Counted from the first letter of the stretch, positions 1 through 14,149 are shown. The stretch is DNA of 64,000 nt from Neolentinus lepideus HHB14362 ss-1 (GCA_001632425.1 KV425584.1:20069-84068), one strand, 5' to 3'. Notes: generated by a model not told the origin, from the sequence alone. A program made the numbers and translations.

Positions 1-1502
1 CCAACGCGACGTTCCCAGACTCAATTCGTGGGCAGGCAACGGAGTCGCGATGCAGGTTGAGTTGAAGTGTTCGGCGAGCCAGGAAAGTCCAGCATACAAT
101 GACAGGCGGAATGACGGTCTGGTATTTGGCAAGCGCGGAGGGGTCACTTAGGCAAAGAATGGTCATGGATGAAAGATGTGCTCCCGGGATGAAAACGAGC
201 CATAGATGAGTAGCCTGAGTACACAAAGCCAAGGTCGATTAGTAAGGAGCAAGATAGCCCCAGTATGCGCAGTCTCGAATGACAGAACAAGATTGGACAA
301 TGATCAGTGAATCAGTGAATGAGGTCGTGGTCACCTAGACCTGCGGCTTTCCGTCCAAATGAGCGACATCTGCGCTCTAGCACCGCGATTACCCGACGAT
401 TGAGACATCAGGACGTCCTTCATGCTTGCCTGTAATTTTGTATGCCGATAATCGACGAGCATATCATGGCACGAACAACGTGGACTCCGTTCAGATCGCC
501 TTCTTGAAAACAAAACAAAAGCCCACTAAGAATCCCGTTGAAAGGGAAAGGGAGCTAACTCGAGGAGGGTGCCTTCGATTCGACCGCATTAACGGAAACC
601 TCCGTGTCGTGAATAGACCTTCCAAGTCTGGAGCGGCCTATTAAGGAGGAGCAATTTGTTGCTAAGACGCCACAGAACACGAAGAGTGCGAAATGGAGAT
701 CCACTAGCTGGCACATAAAGGCAGACCACACGATATGCATGCTTGGCTAGCGTTCGTCGTGAAGGATTTTCACACGAGGTCCCAGCAGTATCATCAAGGC
801 ATCGGCGTCAGATCAGCAAGGCAGATACAACTGGACAATGCATGAGACGAAAAAAGTCTGGGGATCGTCCGAGGATAAGATCGTCTGTGATTTCCAAGGA
901 GGCGTCCACCTTTATGGCAATTTCCCATTGAATAACCTCTAGGTCCTCTGGCAAGATGTAATTCATGGGCGAGAACACGGTGCACGAGCACCACAGTTTC
1001 TCATGCGTCCAGTGGCATATCGAGCTTCCTTGAGATCCCGCTCTTCCTTAAACGTTCGTTCGCAAGTATTGATACTCCCAACTCCAACTCTTGATCCCAC
1101 GTTATTACAAGAACTCTGTGGCGGCACCGGCGTGTTAGCAGAGCTAATTGTGGCGGGACGTCTGATGCATCGGAAAGACGCTAGCTTCTAGTCATCAAGC
1201 CCGAGCGGGGCCGGCTTGAGCTTCTCCATTTGCCCTGGATAAAATCTTGGTACTGGTCACAACGGATGCAGATCTGGGACACCTCACGAAGTGCAGTGAC
1301 TCTCATCAATATAGTCGCGAGCCCGACGACCAAGGTCCTAGAAGAGGGCAAAGGCGATGACAATCAGGACGTACCCTTAATAAGTGTGAACGAGCCAGAT
1401 ACTAGCCCGCAAATCCTGGACATTGGTTCGGATAGTTCAAGAAAGGAGAGTTTCCATCTGCCAAATAAGTCCCAGACCAGCAATTTCTGATGCTGAGCGT
1501 GT
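1..1502. repeat. Degenerate direct repeat, copy A
   Basis: This stretch matches about 3,055-4,480 along nearly its whole length, in the same orientation, with many small insertions, deletions and substitutions. Shared landmarks are the blocks around 620-680, 760-960 and 1,430-1,500, which recur near 3,600-3,660, 3,730-3,950 and 4,410-4,480. Bases 1-433 are also matched by copy B. The left end probably runs off the window. No reading frame is kept open across the copies, so I see no surviving gene. It could be the remains of a transposon or of a tandemly duplicated gene; I recognise neither. Confidence 0.75.
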
Positions 1503-2399
1503 ACCTGGGCGTTGATCAGCTGTGGGCGCTCGCAGTTCCAGGAACTATATACTGAAGTCAGTCATAAGCGTGACGGTTATGAAGGTCTCCGCCACTCACT
1601 TCGGGATTACTGGTGCAATCCACCACCAACGATTCAACGGCTGCGTGTTACACCGCGGTCCTGTCCAGAAGTTTAACATACAATACTAGATCTACCTGAT
1701 AGACGTCGGGCGATGATTGATGAGCGTCTACGGGCTCAAACCATGACTGACTACGGCTTTGTCCCCGTCCTTCGAAACGTACGTGTCCTTCTTCGCGGAT
1801 GCCTGCACCAAGTAACGTGAGAGGCCGCGATAGAAATGCAGTACACGCGGGATACCGACTATACTGTTTTCGCCCACCATCACTTCGACCAATACGCCAA
1901 AGCTTCCGACTGTCCAAGCTCACCAATAATCTAATCATCCGTATCATTCGGAGGAGATGTATGATATACACCGGGCAGCGTTCGGGATGCGCGCAGGCTA
2001 ATCAATGAAAAGTCAGTCGAGTCCCGAGCTAGCGAACATGGCCGTTCGTGACGACAGGACTTGACTCTGTCATCCACCTAAAGCCTTCAGCCGAAAGACG
2101 TTTCGACGTTCAAAGCGAAGTCCAGGAGTGACCCTATCCTCTCCAATGTGTGGCTAAGATCGTAACAAGCAGAACGTGTATCCACGGACCGCGCAGATAT
2201 GATGCTACACTGCGAGATGTTCACAGTACTTACTACACTCAATTCCTCTTGCGTCGGTCGTGGAGATATCGGAGAATTGAAGCCATCCGACAACAGGTTA
2301 ACCGTCAACGCGCCCTGGTCAACACGTCCGGTGTTTACAAACTACTATGACGTGACATAGATATCACGCGTCAGCGCTGGCCGTAAGGATGAAATCAGA

Positions 2400-2940
2400 C
2401 TCTCACGTACAGGTCGCTCCGCTTCCAGGAAACTTCGAAACCTGCCAATGCGACGTTCCTTGACTCAACTCGTGGGGAGGCAGTTCTCTAACAACGGTGT
2501 CGTGATGCAGGGTCCATGACACGAGTTGAAGTGTTCGGCCAGCCAGTGAAGTCCAGCACACAATGACGGAATGATGGCATTCGACTGGTCTGGTATTTGG
2601 TAAGCGCGGAGGTCATTGATGCAAAAATGGTCACGTTTCTGTCAGGGATGAAGATGTGCTCCGGAGCTGAAATCGAGCCATAGATGAGCAGTATCCAAAG
2701 CCAGGGACCACGGTCGATTAGCAAATCTGAAACCAGGAACAAGATAGCCCCAGAGTAGTGCAGTCTCAAATGGCAGAACAAGATTGGACAGCGATCAGTC
2801 AATCAGTGAATGAAGTCGTCGTCACCTATACTCCGGCTTTCCGTCCAAATGAGAGACACCTGCCCTCTAGCACCGCGATTACCTGATGACTGAGACATGC
2901 TCAAAGAACAGGACAACCTTCATGCTTGCTTTCGTAGATA
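2400..2940. repeat. Degenerate direct repeat, truncated copy B
   Basis: Matches the first 433 bases of copy A and the first part of copy C, for example the block around 2,530-2,560 against 65-95 and 3,120-3,160. It stops near 2,940. The bases just upstream (2,157-2,210) are matched again at 2,937-2,985, immediately before copy C. B and C therefore look like tandem copies of one unit with a period of roughly 780 bases. No coding potential is preserved. Confidence 0.7.
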
Positions 2941-3054
2941 GTAACAAGCAAAACGAGTATTACGAACAGCGCAGATTACGACGGTGTCGGCCGAGGAAAG
3001 TTTGAATTTTGAAGCAGGTGGACCATTTTCGACGTATCCGATGTTTCTGGCGCT

Positions 3055-4480
3055 GGTCGTAGGGACGAGCTCCGCCTCCAGAAAACTTCGAACACACAAC
3101 TCGTAGGCAGGCAATGGAGTCGAGTTGAAGTGCTCGACCAGCCAGTAAAATCCAGCACACGATAACTGATGGGACGATTGGGTAAGCGCGGAGGTCGTCA
3201 CTTAGGCAAGGAATGGTCACGAATAGAAGATGTGGTCCGGGTACGAAACCGAGCAGTGCACAAAGTCATGGAGCAAGATACCCCCCGCCCCAGTACGCGC
3301 AGTCTCGAATGGTGGACAGCGATCAGTGAAGTCGTAGTCACGTATACTCCAAATGAGCGACATCTGCCCTCTAAACACAGGACGACCTTCACGCTTGCCT
3401 GTAATTTCGTATGTCGATAATCGACGAGCATATCAGAGCACAGACAACGTGTATCGCCTTCTCGCAAACAAAAGCCCACTGAGAATCCCGTTAAAAGGGA
3501 GCTACCTCGAGGAGGGTGCCTTCGGACAAAGTGATTCGAGTCTATCGCGACCGCACTAACGGAAACCTCCGTGTCGTGAATAGACCTTCCGAGTCTGGAG
3601 CGGCCTATTAAGGAGGAGCGATTTGCTGCTAAGACGCCACAGAAGCGAAATGGAGATCCACTGCACGAGACTAATAGCTAGTACATAAAGGCAGACCACA
3701 CGCTTAAGTGGCTAGCCGCTCGTTGTGAAGGATTTTCGCACGAGGTCCCAGCAGTATCATCAAGGTATCGGCGTCAAATCAGCGAGGCAGATCCTGCTGA
3801 ACGAAGCACGAGATGAGAAAGTCTGGGGATCGTCCGAGGATAAGATCGTCTGTAATTTCCGAGGAGGCGTCCACCTTTATGGCAATTTCCCATTGAATAA
3901 CCTCCCAGCTCCAGGTCCTCCGACAAGATGCACTTCCTGGGCGAGAACAGGTACACGAGCACCACACTTTCTCGTGCGTCCAGTGGCACATATCGAGCTT
4001 CCTCGAGATCCCGCTCTTCCTTGAACGTTCGCAAGATAGCACGTCTTGATCCCACGTTATTACATAAGCAAGAACACTGTGGCGGCACCGGCGGTTAGCA
4101 GAGCTAATTGTGGCGGGACGTCTGGAACATCGGAAGGACACTAGCGGGGCCGGTGTGCCTTGAGCTTTCTCTGGATCGAATCTCGGTACCGGCCATAGCG
4201 GATGCAAATCTTGGAGAGGGACACCTCGCAAAGTGCAGTGACTCTCATCAATAGAGTCGCGAGGCCGACGTCAAGCGAGGGCAAAGGCGGTGACAGTCAG
4301 CCGGGCCAAAATCACCTATGTATTGACGTAGTCTGAATAAATGTGAACGAGCCGGATACCAGCCAGAGACCAGCCCGCAAATCCTGGACGTCATTTTGAA
4401 TAGCTGTTACGCAAGAAAGGAGAGGTTTCATCTGCCAAATAAGTCCAATACCAGCAAATTCTGGTGCTGAGCGCCGTGTC
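3055..4480. repeat. Degenerate direct repeat, copy C
   Basis: Near full-length counterpart of copy A, about 3 kb away in the same orientation. The longest open frame is on the minus strand (3,779-4,231, 150 codons). It is not conserved in copy A, where the homologous bases are frameshifted, so I do not call it a gene. The pattern of many short indels suggests old, neutrally drifting copies. Confidence 0.75.
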
Positions 4481-7400
4481 TGCAGGACCTATCGACAATC
4501 GATAGCGTCACCTGACGTCGGAGATATCCATAGACCTCGAGATCAACGGCGAGGGCACTATCAGTAGAACGAAGAACGTGGATCCGAGGCGAACAAGGAG
4601 TCCGGGATAAAGTGGGAACAAGGTAGCCACCGATATGACAAAGCACTTGATGAAAATAGATGCAAAGCATCTCGTGGCACAATCGCCCAGAGAGACACGT
4701 CTTAACGTACCATACCAGCAGTCAGTGTGTCCTGAGGAGCTGGTGAAGCAGAATTGCGCAGCTTCAATGGCGACAGCGGATCCTGAAGAAGTAATAGTGC
4801 TGCCTGATAACATGAATGACGGGTGGATCATGGTGATATCGTCACTCCGAAGCGTGATTTTGTGCGAACTATAGAAGCTACGTCAGTCAAGCCTCTGCAT
4901 GGGAATGTAAACATACGATCTTTTATGATGAACGACTTGACATTGGAACAGGTCCTAGAAAAGCGTACGCGTCATGCTTCCCATCCTAGCCACGAGAGAA
5001 AAAACGAGAAAGCATGACATTGACCACGGAACGAGACAGACAAGGTCAAAACCCTAGAAACGCGTCGAAAGTGAGGGCTCCGGTTTGTCGCGAGAGAAGA
5101 CTTCAGACACCCATTGAATAGATCACCGCATTTAATTACTCCACACTCCAATGCATCAAGGACCATGGCTCTGCAAAGTCGGGGATGGTCCAGCCGGAAC
5201 AAAGTTTGTCTGCGGAACAAGCGTCCGTTAGTCACCCATGTCCGCAGAAATCAGAATTCGCCAGAACGGCTTAGTAAGCACGATGGCGGTCTCGGTTATC
5301 GAGGGTAAAAGAGAAGGTGGTACGACTGCAAACCCAACCAACCATCTGTTGGTGATGCAGTCCCAACAATAGCATGGCTCGAGGCAACCCCAACTACAGT
5401 CAGCAGGCGCATCAGTAATGACCGTTGCCGTTCACCAGTGACCACACAGCGGCTGTGCGAGTCCATGGTCAACACGGAAATTGTTAATTATAGTCATTTG
5501 CTGCGCAGCTTGACATTGACAGAAAGCGTGTATTTTAAATGAGCTGTGACAGAGAAGAGCAAAGGGACATAGCGCACCATCTGCTTTCGCGTAAGATACA
5601 CGGGCCCATAACATACGTTGCGCCCGGAGACAGACAACAGACATGCGCTGTGAGTTTGGCAGAGAAATATGAGAAAGGAAAGCTCTGTTGAGGCGGGTAC
5701 ACCGCCACCTTGATCCTATCCTTGAACCGGCGGCTCACCTGATGAACCAACGCTTGCCCGACGCATCCAGATATCCCCAGATCGAAGCGGTAAGTGGGAT
5801 AGCGGGCGGGTCCTTAGTCGACACGAATCATGATGCGTAAACGCTCGCAAGGAACAAGTGCAGCAATTTACGTCCATTGGCGATTTGAACTCTGGTGACG
5901 CTTGGAAGTGGCAGTAATCGGGGCTATAGATCACAATTCACTATATATCAACTCGCATTCAACAAGACAGGATCTGACAGATGCATGCGCTTAGCGCCGC
6001 ACATAGACGCGCGCTAAAAGCTAAATTGACGCTCGCGATCGTTGGCGCCTACACCCATGTAAGGTTTTAGGCTGCAGTCCCGCCCGCAGGTGAGTTGCAT
6101 TCCCATTGCATCGTCGTCGTCGAAGAGAGGTCGCACATCTGGGCTACAAGTGCTTCTGAAGCCAGCACCCTCGAGCAAGGACATCCCCGGGAAACGACGG
6201 GAAGCGCTAGCCCGAGATGACCTTGGTGGGTCCTACTCCACTGCTCTGTGACTAAACCTGGTGGATGAGTGGCACGCATAATTGATGGTGGCTTGGCACT
6301 AGCACCACTGCTGCGATGTAGTATAACGCCCTCGCAAGATAGCTTGTTCTCAATATAGCTGTAAGCTTATGATTCCGTCCTGAGATGCATATGTTAATAC
6401 GCACATCTGGAACTAATTCTCGGTTAGAATTTCGGCGATCCCATGGCTCGGGGAAAGGTATGGGTATATCGTTCCTACATAGACGTGAAGCTTCTATCCA
6501 ACTCTCCGAGGGAGTGGACTGAGCTTTTGCCATATCCAGCACATCGCTGTACAGCAATATTTCAATATTTCTACCAACACAGCAAATGTTCCTTGGTGTG
6601 GCGTCATCTCGCAGCCGTCGCGACTTCCTGCTTCCTGAATCCCGTCGCATCATTCTCAGAAGAACAGAGCACGCGCCCTGGAAGCAGTGCGCATCTCACT
6701 CGCCCTCAATGCACCCAACAAAGGGGGATTGGCACTGGCAGTATTGTATTACAAGCAGCGAGTGCTAATAGTATAAGCTTTAACACCCGAGTTATACCTA
6801 ATGGGAGCAATCTCGGGAAGCTGCGTTCTGCGATTCGTGATGGGCCGGACTTACGGAGCAAGGCAGAAACCAGTGGATGCATCAGATTTTCTTGTCTACC
6901 ATAATCGTCATCCTGAGGGTGCCCTGCCTCGGTATTGGCGTTAGCGGAGATGTGGCTGCACCATACTTACTGAACGCTCGGCACGCGGTGCAACCCCGGT
7001 ATGTCAGTCGCGCTGTACATACCCTATAACCCCAGTCACCAAGCTTAAGATTTGCTGCGAATTGGAATTGCCCATCGAATATTGCGTCCGGACGCCAGCC
7101 ACACTAAACATAGCTGCGTCCGGTAAAATGCCGGTACAGCGAGGACGGGTAAGGTTTGAGTTCGATGATGGCCTATCTGCGGATGAGTTAACCACATAAC
7201 TTGGGACGAGGGCCTAGGTGTGGAGCCTATGGTTCTATGTTTCCGGCGCGCAGCACCTGTAGATCCCGGGACCGTCAACAAGGAACATCGAACATCAGGC
7301 AACAGCAACTCTAACTCGAACGACAGAACTGATCGCAAGTTTCGCATACCGGAGAGACGCGGTGGTGAAGAGTCTCGGCGCCGCTGATAATGAAAAAGAA

Positions 7401-9380
7401 TATCGACTCTTCATAGATGGCAAGGATAGCCCGGTCGAAAGCACTGTCGAAGTTTCCATCTTCCATCGCAGTTTTCGCTATGAACCTGACACGCATCACG
7501 GATACGCCTCTGCAAATGAACGAACGCCTGCACAATGGAGGTAAATGGAGAACGGTGCGCTGCGAGGGGGAGGTGTATATTTAGTCCGCGGGCATGTGAC
7601 TCGGACCGGCGTATACGGAACTGACAAGGAAATCGAGTTATGGAGCCCAGGAGAGGACTTTGCAGGTCCATGCACAGACGGGAGGAACCATGGGCCGGCG
7701 AGCAATCGTCGAGGGGCACGTCTGATCCATACGGCTGTATGACACTGGCCGAGAAAACGAAAGGCAAGTCAGGGGGGCCAGTACAATGCACAGAGGAACG
7801 TGAAAACGCAAAAACTTCATTATTCATGTCATTGTACGTGCCACGCAGGTCCGTGACTTGGCTGCCCGCGATCACTGTGCCGTGCCTGGAGAAGAAAAGC
7901 GTTTTATGACGAAACGAAAATACCACACCGCTTTGTCGTTGCATGAAAACGTAGGTGCGGGACTTGCTGCATGCTCGATACACGCCTGGGTCTGTGAATG
8001 TAGGAAGAAACACCGGGGGCAGATCCGTGCGTGTGATCCTGTGGAGAATGCGAAGCAGTGGATCCTGAGACGGATTTTGGGTGGGACTTGGCCCAGTAGC
8101 GTGCGGCGACAACTCAGAGGCCCTGACTAGAGTGTAGAGTAGAGTGTATTCCAAGCTGTAGATGAGAAGGTAGGCGGACAGACATAGTAAGGAGACCCGA
8201 GGGGATGCCAACGAAGATCCGGATTGCAAAGAAGGAATAGGACTAGATTGCAGGGCAGCTTCGAATGTGAAGTGTGCGGCAGATATACGATAAACGCGAC
8301 CTCGAATGGGACATCACCTGAATGGATGCCATACGAGTTCCAAAGACAAGTGAATAGATCGATCTGCTAGTTCTACCGAGGCGTTTAAAGCCGTCGTTAA
8401 CTATCGGATGAACAGGGCGAGGGCCCGAGGCGACCAAGATGAGGAATAGGAGCGTACATAGCGGATGTAACAGAACGATGTGAAGTGTCCAGCGCATGAA
8501 TGGACGAAACGGAGCGATCAGTCCGGGCGAGACGATTACTATGTTTAGCTTTTCCCGAAAAGTGCTGTTGGTGGCATGTAGCACAGGCGCAACTGACTGC
8601 AACGTCGCCGAGAGACACACCGAGGAACACGCAACATCACAGTTGACATCGGTGAAGCTCGTCGAGTGTGGCAGCAGAGGCGATGTGGCTTGACTGGCGG
8701 TCGGGTGGCGCTGGGCAGGTGCGTCGGTTCGGCCGATGGGCTCGGCTGGACCTTCCGGGAAATCGGTGCCGGAATGCCGGCTCTGCTGACATAAGCGGGC
8801 TGGTGTTGTCTCCGCCCGAGCTGTGGCAGTGGCTTTCAACTTCAACTTTTACAGCCACTGCCTCCAGCTCCCGTAGTCGGATCGGAAACATCAGACCATC
8901 GCTGCAAAAACTTACCGGCCCCAGTGTCATCCGTAGGATATATACCCGCGCCCAGCTCTTCGACCCTCAATCCGACCGTTTGTGGCACCCGTCGCACCCT
9001 CTGCTGCTGCTTCTCTACGTACATCTCCTTCCGGACATCACCTATCTGTGAAGCGACGGTTCTGAGATTGTTCAGCCAGGGACCCCTTCCTCTGCGTCGC
9101 TAAAGCGAGGTTTCGACGGTTTCGTTACCACGGTAAGTTTTACGGGTATTTTGGATCGGTACCTTTGCCGGGAGGGGAAACAGATGATACGGGTCTACTT
9201 CCCGCAAAGGGAATATGGGAAGAAAATAACCAAAAGTTTTCTGATGGCAGCCGGTGGCTCAGACGCGTGGCCGTGTGATGGGATTGGGTGAGGCGTGGCA
9301 GATATATTCGAATAGTTCCGCTTCTTCTGGCAGCGTGTCTGCCGTGCGCACCGAGATAGAATATCTCCACGCTAACCCAT
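4481..9380. other. Gene-free stretch
   Basis: I see no convincing gene here. Open frames of up to 272 codons occur (minus strand, 7,411-8,229), but they show no recognisable domain, no splice-linked neighbours and no composition change. Two overlapping plus-strand frames at 4,635-5,017 look mildly protein-like and could be a relic. The stretch reads as worn non-coding or transposon-derived sequence. Confidence 0.5.
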
Positions 9381-9507
9381 GAACTGCTTCTTTGGGCTTC
9401 CCTTCTCGTATATACCTCCCTCAATTCTATATATTGGCGCTGACTCCCGTCTTCTCCCATACTAAGCCCCCATCTCCTCCCGCTTCGCCGAAACGCCCGA
9501 TTCCCCT
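9380..9507 (+). promoter_or_regulatory. Core promoter / 5' leader of the cyclin gene
   Basis: Immediately upstream of the cyclin ATG there are TATA-like motifs (TATATA near 9,410 and TATATATT near 9,430). A C/T-rich tract follows, running up to the start codon. This is the usual look of a fungal promoter and transcription start region. It is inferred from composition only. Confidence 0.4.
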
Positions 9508-10637
9508 ATGGCTGCTGTCCACGGTCCTGTCATCGCTGCGCATCCGTCGCCGTTCAGACCTGGCGCAAGCATCGCCCGCCCGTCCAACGTCCCGCTTCGT
9601 GTAAACCCTGCTTTTCAGGTGTCGAGCTCGACAAACACCCCTGCAGCAAACCCTAGCGGTAGTAAGGTACGAACACACTTGCAAATTGTGTCGATGTGGC
9701 ATTGCTGACTGCTATCTAGCCGTCTCTCCCTGCAGACCCATTCTACGGCCACGAAACGACGGCGAAGCTATGTGCGCGGTTTGTAACTCATCTGTTCACT
9801 TGTCCGGACTATGCTCCTGCGACAACGACCCCATCTGCGCCATCTCCGCCCTTAGCAAACTTTATTGCTTACGCCCTCCATCGCACGCGGCTACACCCCA
9901 CCGTGACGTTCGCTGCTCTCTACCTCCTTCAACGGCTAAAATCTCGATTTCCCGCCGCTCGCGGATCTTCTGGGCACCGATTATTTATTTCAGCATTCAT
10001 GATTGCCTCGAAGGTCATCTGCGACGACACATACTCGAACAAGTCGTGGTGCATTGTAGGCCAAGGCATGTTCGCTTTGCGGGAGATCAACCAAATGGAG
10101 CGCGAGATGTGCAGTTATCTCGAGTGGGAGTTGAACGTCGAGCCGTCGTTGTTGAAAGATTTCGAGGTAAAGGTGAAGAAGGATTTCGCCGGTCCAGGAC
10201 CCTATCCTACGTACAGCGTACCCCCGCCCTTCGCCTCACAAGCGACGCAGACCCAAGCGCCAGACGTGCATGCTCCGCCACTCGTCCCTTTCACCCACGA
10301 AGAGCGGCGCAAATCGCCTTCCTCGGAGGTCTCGTCGAACCCTCTCCCGCCACCTCCTGTGCCTATCCCTACCCCCTACGAGAAGACCTACCTCCCATAC
10401 ACGCCACCCCTCACGCCCGACACGCCCTCGTCTATGTGCTCAGATATGTCGGAGATGTCTTCCTCCCCGCCAACGCCTCCCGATGGCGCCGATATCATCG
10501 TCGATCGCAATCGCTTCACGAAGCTCCCGCTCGCGTCCGAGGAAAAGGTCCGCCCTGCCGACGCCGCGCTCAAGGTGCTCCCAAAGTCGAAGATCGGTCG
10601 CGAGGCGTTCGCGTTCGCCGCGCCGGCGGTCTGGTAG
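9508..10637 (+). CDS. PCL/Pho80-like cyclin (two exons)
   Basis: Probable cyclin of the Pho80/PCL class, a partner of a Pho85-type cyclin-dependent kinase acting in cell-cycle and nutrient signalling. Exon 1 is 9,508-9,666 and exon 2 is 9,720-10,637, joined through a 53-base GT...AG intron with exact phase, giving 358 residues. A cyclin box lies roughly at residues 70-165. Its signatures are a helix ending LARTRLHP-like in context, then FAALYLLQRLK, then GSSGHRLFISAFMIASK, then a region rich in Asn/Lys/Trp, and MEREMCSYLEWELNV. The last third is Pro/Ser-rich and low complexity (PPTPP and SSPPTP stretches, possible phosphorylation sites). The downstream ATG at 9,903 is internal and would cut into the box. 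Larger frames that overlap in other phases are shadows. The family call is strong; the exact cyclin subtype is inferred. Confidence 0.9.
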
Positions 10638-13600
10638 TCTCATCCGGGTTCGGGGCTCGGGCTCTCTCGCGAGTTTTCTATATTGTCTCATTGCTGCTCT
10701 TGCATCGACCTCAATCGCTATCATTGGCCCTATATTTTGCGCCTTGCCGATATCTATACGCGTTCGCTGCTCGGACACAGCGGCTTTTAATATTGTCACT
10801 TGCTCAAGGACTCGCCAGCCCACGTATTTGTCTGGCGCATCACACGGTCTCCAGTCGCACTACATGGACCTACTTATTGTTTTCTTCATTCTCGCATCTC
10901 TCTAGTCTATCTGGTCTCTGCATTTTTTCATACTCAGTTTCTCCCTCCCATCATCGTCATCATTTGTTTGCACGCATATGTACTTCTACCATTCTTAATT
11001 ATGCTCGACCATGCTATGAGCTCATGATACCGTTACGTCGTAGTATGATACATCTGCTGGAGTACCAAAACGAATATACAATAAAAATTTGTATAACTCC
11101 CTATCCTTGTCTCCTTGAAACGCTTTGACAAATGACTGCGAGTTGCGACGTCTTCTCTGCCTTGTTCTCTGCGGTGATAATCACAATCAGCGTCTCCGTG
11201 CTGTTTGTTTTCGTTCTTCGCCTGGCCCGGACTAGCATCGAACGTAGCATACCAATGGGAATGATAGGAACGCCCGGAACAGGTACTGCTTGTGTGCCCG
11301 CAATATCCGTACAATAGCCTCGTGCCCGGACCTCTTTGTACGCACCTGCCCCCTTGTACCTCTTCCGGGCAGCTGCGCCTTCCGAGAGGACACGCCCTTG
11401 ACCACTTCGGGCATTGGCGTCGTCGCTCGGACCTCGCACTGCCTTGCGCACGATAACGGGACCCGTCCGGAAGCGTGACTTCCCTGACACGGGTAGCTAT
11501 CGACGCTAACATAAGCAGGTCAAGCCACCCGTGTTCCATCGGAAGGCTCTGATACATGCTATCTGTTCGACGCTTCCTCCATAAAGCATCCGTGCTATTT
11601 GTTAGCGGTTCTCGTGGTTATGTAGTTTCTCATATCCGTCATAGCGTATGACAGCTGGATGTGGATGCGGTATCGTAATGCACATACGAGTATACTGTGG
11701 GCGTTATCTGTGCACGCACTCGAAGACTAATTGAATGCGAGTGTCCTGGACTCTCCAGACCGCGCGACAAGCATGAACGTACGCGCAGGTTTAAGTGAAT
11801 CCTTACGTTTGCGTATCTCGTGTGCAATTGTGGCGTTGCGAGGCCTGCCTGGTAGCCATGTGTCGGGCGACCGCTGGCAGGAAACGGATAGATCCACGAT
11901 ACTTCCCGAGCGCCACGCTAGACGCGCGTGCAGAGCTTAGATTGCAACATTGGCCCATCAACACATCATGCATCACGATTGACGACTTCCATCTCAATCA
12001 GGATATGCTCAGGTTTGAAGATTGACATTTGTCCCTCACTTGGAACTGAAGCAGTGTACTTACACTTCCAAGCGCAGGTCCGTGCGACTGGAAATGTACA
12101 CAACAGCTGACTCGAAAGACAATATTAGACTGCTGCGAATGCAAGGTATCACAACTCGAAACAGGTCCTCGACAAATGACGGATGTCGGAGCGAACATGG
12201 ATGCGCACACGACAGCAAGGGTTTGATTTGCGAGACAGGGGCTCTCCTGGTCCCTTGATCGGGCGAGCGCACTATCATTTCCTGTACTCGCCATCCACAC
12301 CCTGCCTAACTATGGCAAACAACTGAAGGTGTTCCTGCATGCGGTATACTCGTGGCCTCGGCAGTCAACAATCTTATATGCTTATCTCCTCCTCGTGGCG
12401 ATCGTACACCTCTCCCGCTGTCTTCTTAATTACGGACTGTGGACGTTGCGGGGCAAAGTGCTGAGATGTTCGGCCGAGCGTAGGCGCATTAACTGGGGTT
12501 GGCTGAACTTGACCATCCAATGATACATCAGGCTTGCTGTACGCTGCGTTCTGGGGTGTTCTCTTCAGTTCTTGCACAGCATGCACAGTGTCTGGAGCCA
12601 TTCGAGTTGATCATCGCATCGAGCGCAATGTCAGCGCTGCGATGATCATCCCGAAATGACACAAACAGGCATGGCCATCCCGCTCTATTCAGCCGTTGCG
12701 GCTGTGGACAATTCAACACGACGATGTTTCAGGCGAGACTCCATCGGTTTGGTACATGAATAGAACATTGGCATTAACTATCTGACGGCGCTGGGATACT
12801 GACTCGCTGGCGCCGTTGGACAACGATCAGCGTGTATGTCCGTTATCTAATCTGTCGGCGGCGAACGGGACGGACGGGAATCAGCCACGTACATGTTTTG
12901 TGTGAATATCTGCGTTCTATTAACGTATGACGCTGGCACGCACCGGTCTTGTTCCGCTTTACGGTACGCCACCTCTGCGCTTTTATGTAACTTACGAGAT
13001 CTGAGGACCGTCTTTGACAGGACCAATAAATTCTATCATAACGTTGTATAGAGGCTTTTAGGCATAATGCCGAATAAGCCCTATCGTTACGAACATGAGA
13101 TGGAGTGTATTTGAGCACTGCAAGGGTTTGAGGTTCAAGCTTACCTCGTGTTTTACGTGGACTAAGGTCCGTCCTAGTATACAGTATACGATGTCTGTAT
13201 ACGCTTTCACCACGTGTAGTGGTTCATGACCAGTTCAGGCATATGGAAGTACTATTAATATTGATTGACCGTGTTATTTGTCCTACCTGCAGGTAAGAAT
13301 TGCCAGATAACAAAGATTCTAGCCACACAGCGCCTCTCATTACTTGCACCGTTTTCTAAGATCTCAGGACTGTATCATCTACTGGGCTGACATCAATCAG
13401 AATCCTGCCGCATCGACCAATTCCGCATTCTCGGACCGTCCTCAGCTTCTCGATTACTTCCTCTGAAAATTCTGATGCGTATTATTGACTGGCCTATCAA
13501 TCGCACCCACTTTTATCCAGCTCCCATGAAGACATCACAAGCGCAATGAACTTAGCTTCCCTGGTGACCTTATTCTCCGTGGGGATCAGGCATGTTACCG

Positions 13601-14149
13601 GCAAGTTGATTATCTGTGGCTCCCGGTCTCTAGACAAATTTCTGACATGCTAGGTTCGTTCCGTAAACACGCGTCGTCTAATGAGCAACGGTATTTCGCT
13701 ATGTCCCAGTGATTATGTCCGAGCTTTTGAAGGAGATACGCATCTACCGCTTTTTTTTGTTAGGCTGCCCGTCGCCTCTTGGCCGAATAATAGCCGATGA
13801 CGTCCGTGACTGGTCACAGTACACGTGACTGTGCGAACGCTGCCTCGCTAATTACCGTCATTGGGAGCCACATTGCTCTTCATGCTCGCCGCCAAGGGCA
13901 GAGTCATTCTGTTTGCTGTGCCTCCCGAGTTGTGCAGCGGACCGACCGACTTGATTCTGATCGTGCGAGAATATGTATACTTCAATTCGGGAATAGGGGC
14001 AATGTGACGAGCAAACTTCCTTCGTGCTGCGATCACGACTCCCATGCTTGCCTATGACTCGCAAGCGGCGATGAAGCATGTGATCCGCCCCCAAAGACTT
14101 CGTGAACGAGGGAGCAATCACTCCATCGGCGGCGACTTATCGTCTCCCA

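Noticed and set aside
6252..6653. 133-codon minus-strand open frame
   Set aside because: No recognisable domain, no splice partners and an overlapping plus-strand frame of similar length (6,443-6,904). Neither is favoured by the sequence.
7411..8229. 272-codon minus-strand open frame
   Set aside because: No domain, no signal of conservation, no introns joining it to other exons. Its length alone is possible by chance in GC-rich sequence. Kept as part of a gene-free stretch.
9686..11128. 480-codon plus-strand open frame
   Set aside because: It overlaps the cyclin exon in another phase and is low complexity (Arg/Ser/Pro). The cyclin frame is the one with a conserved domain and an exact splice join.
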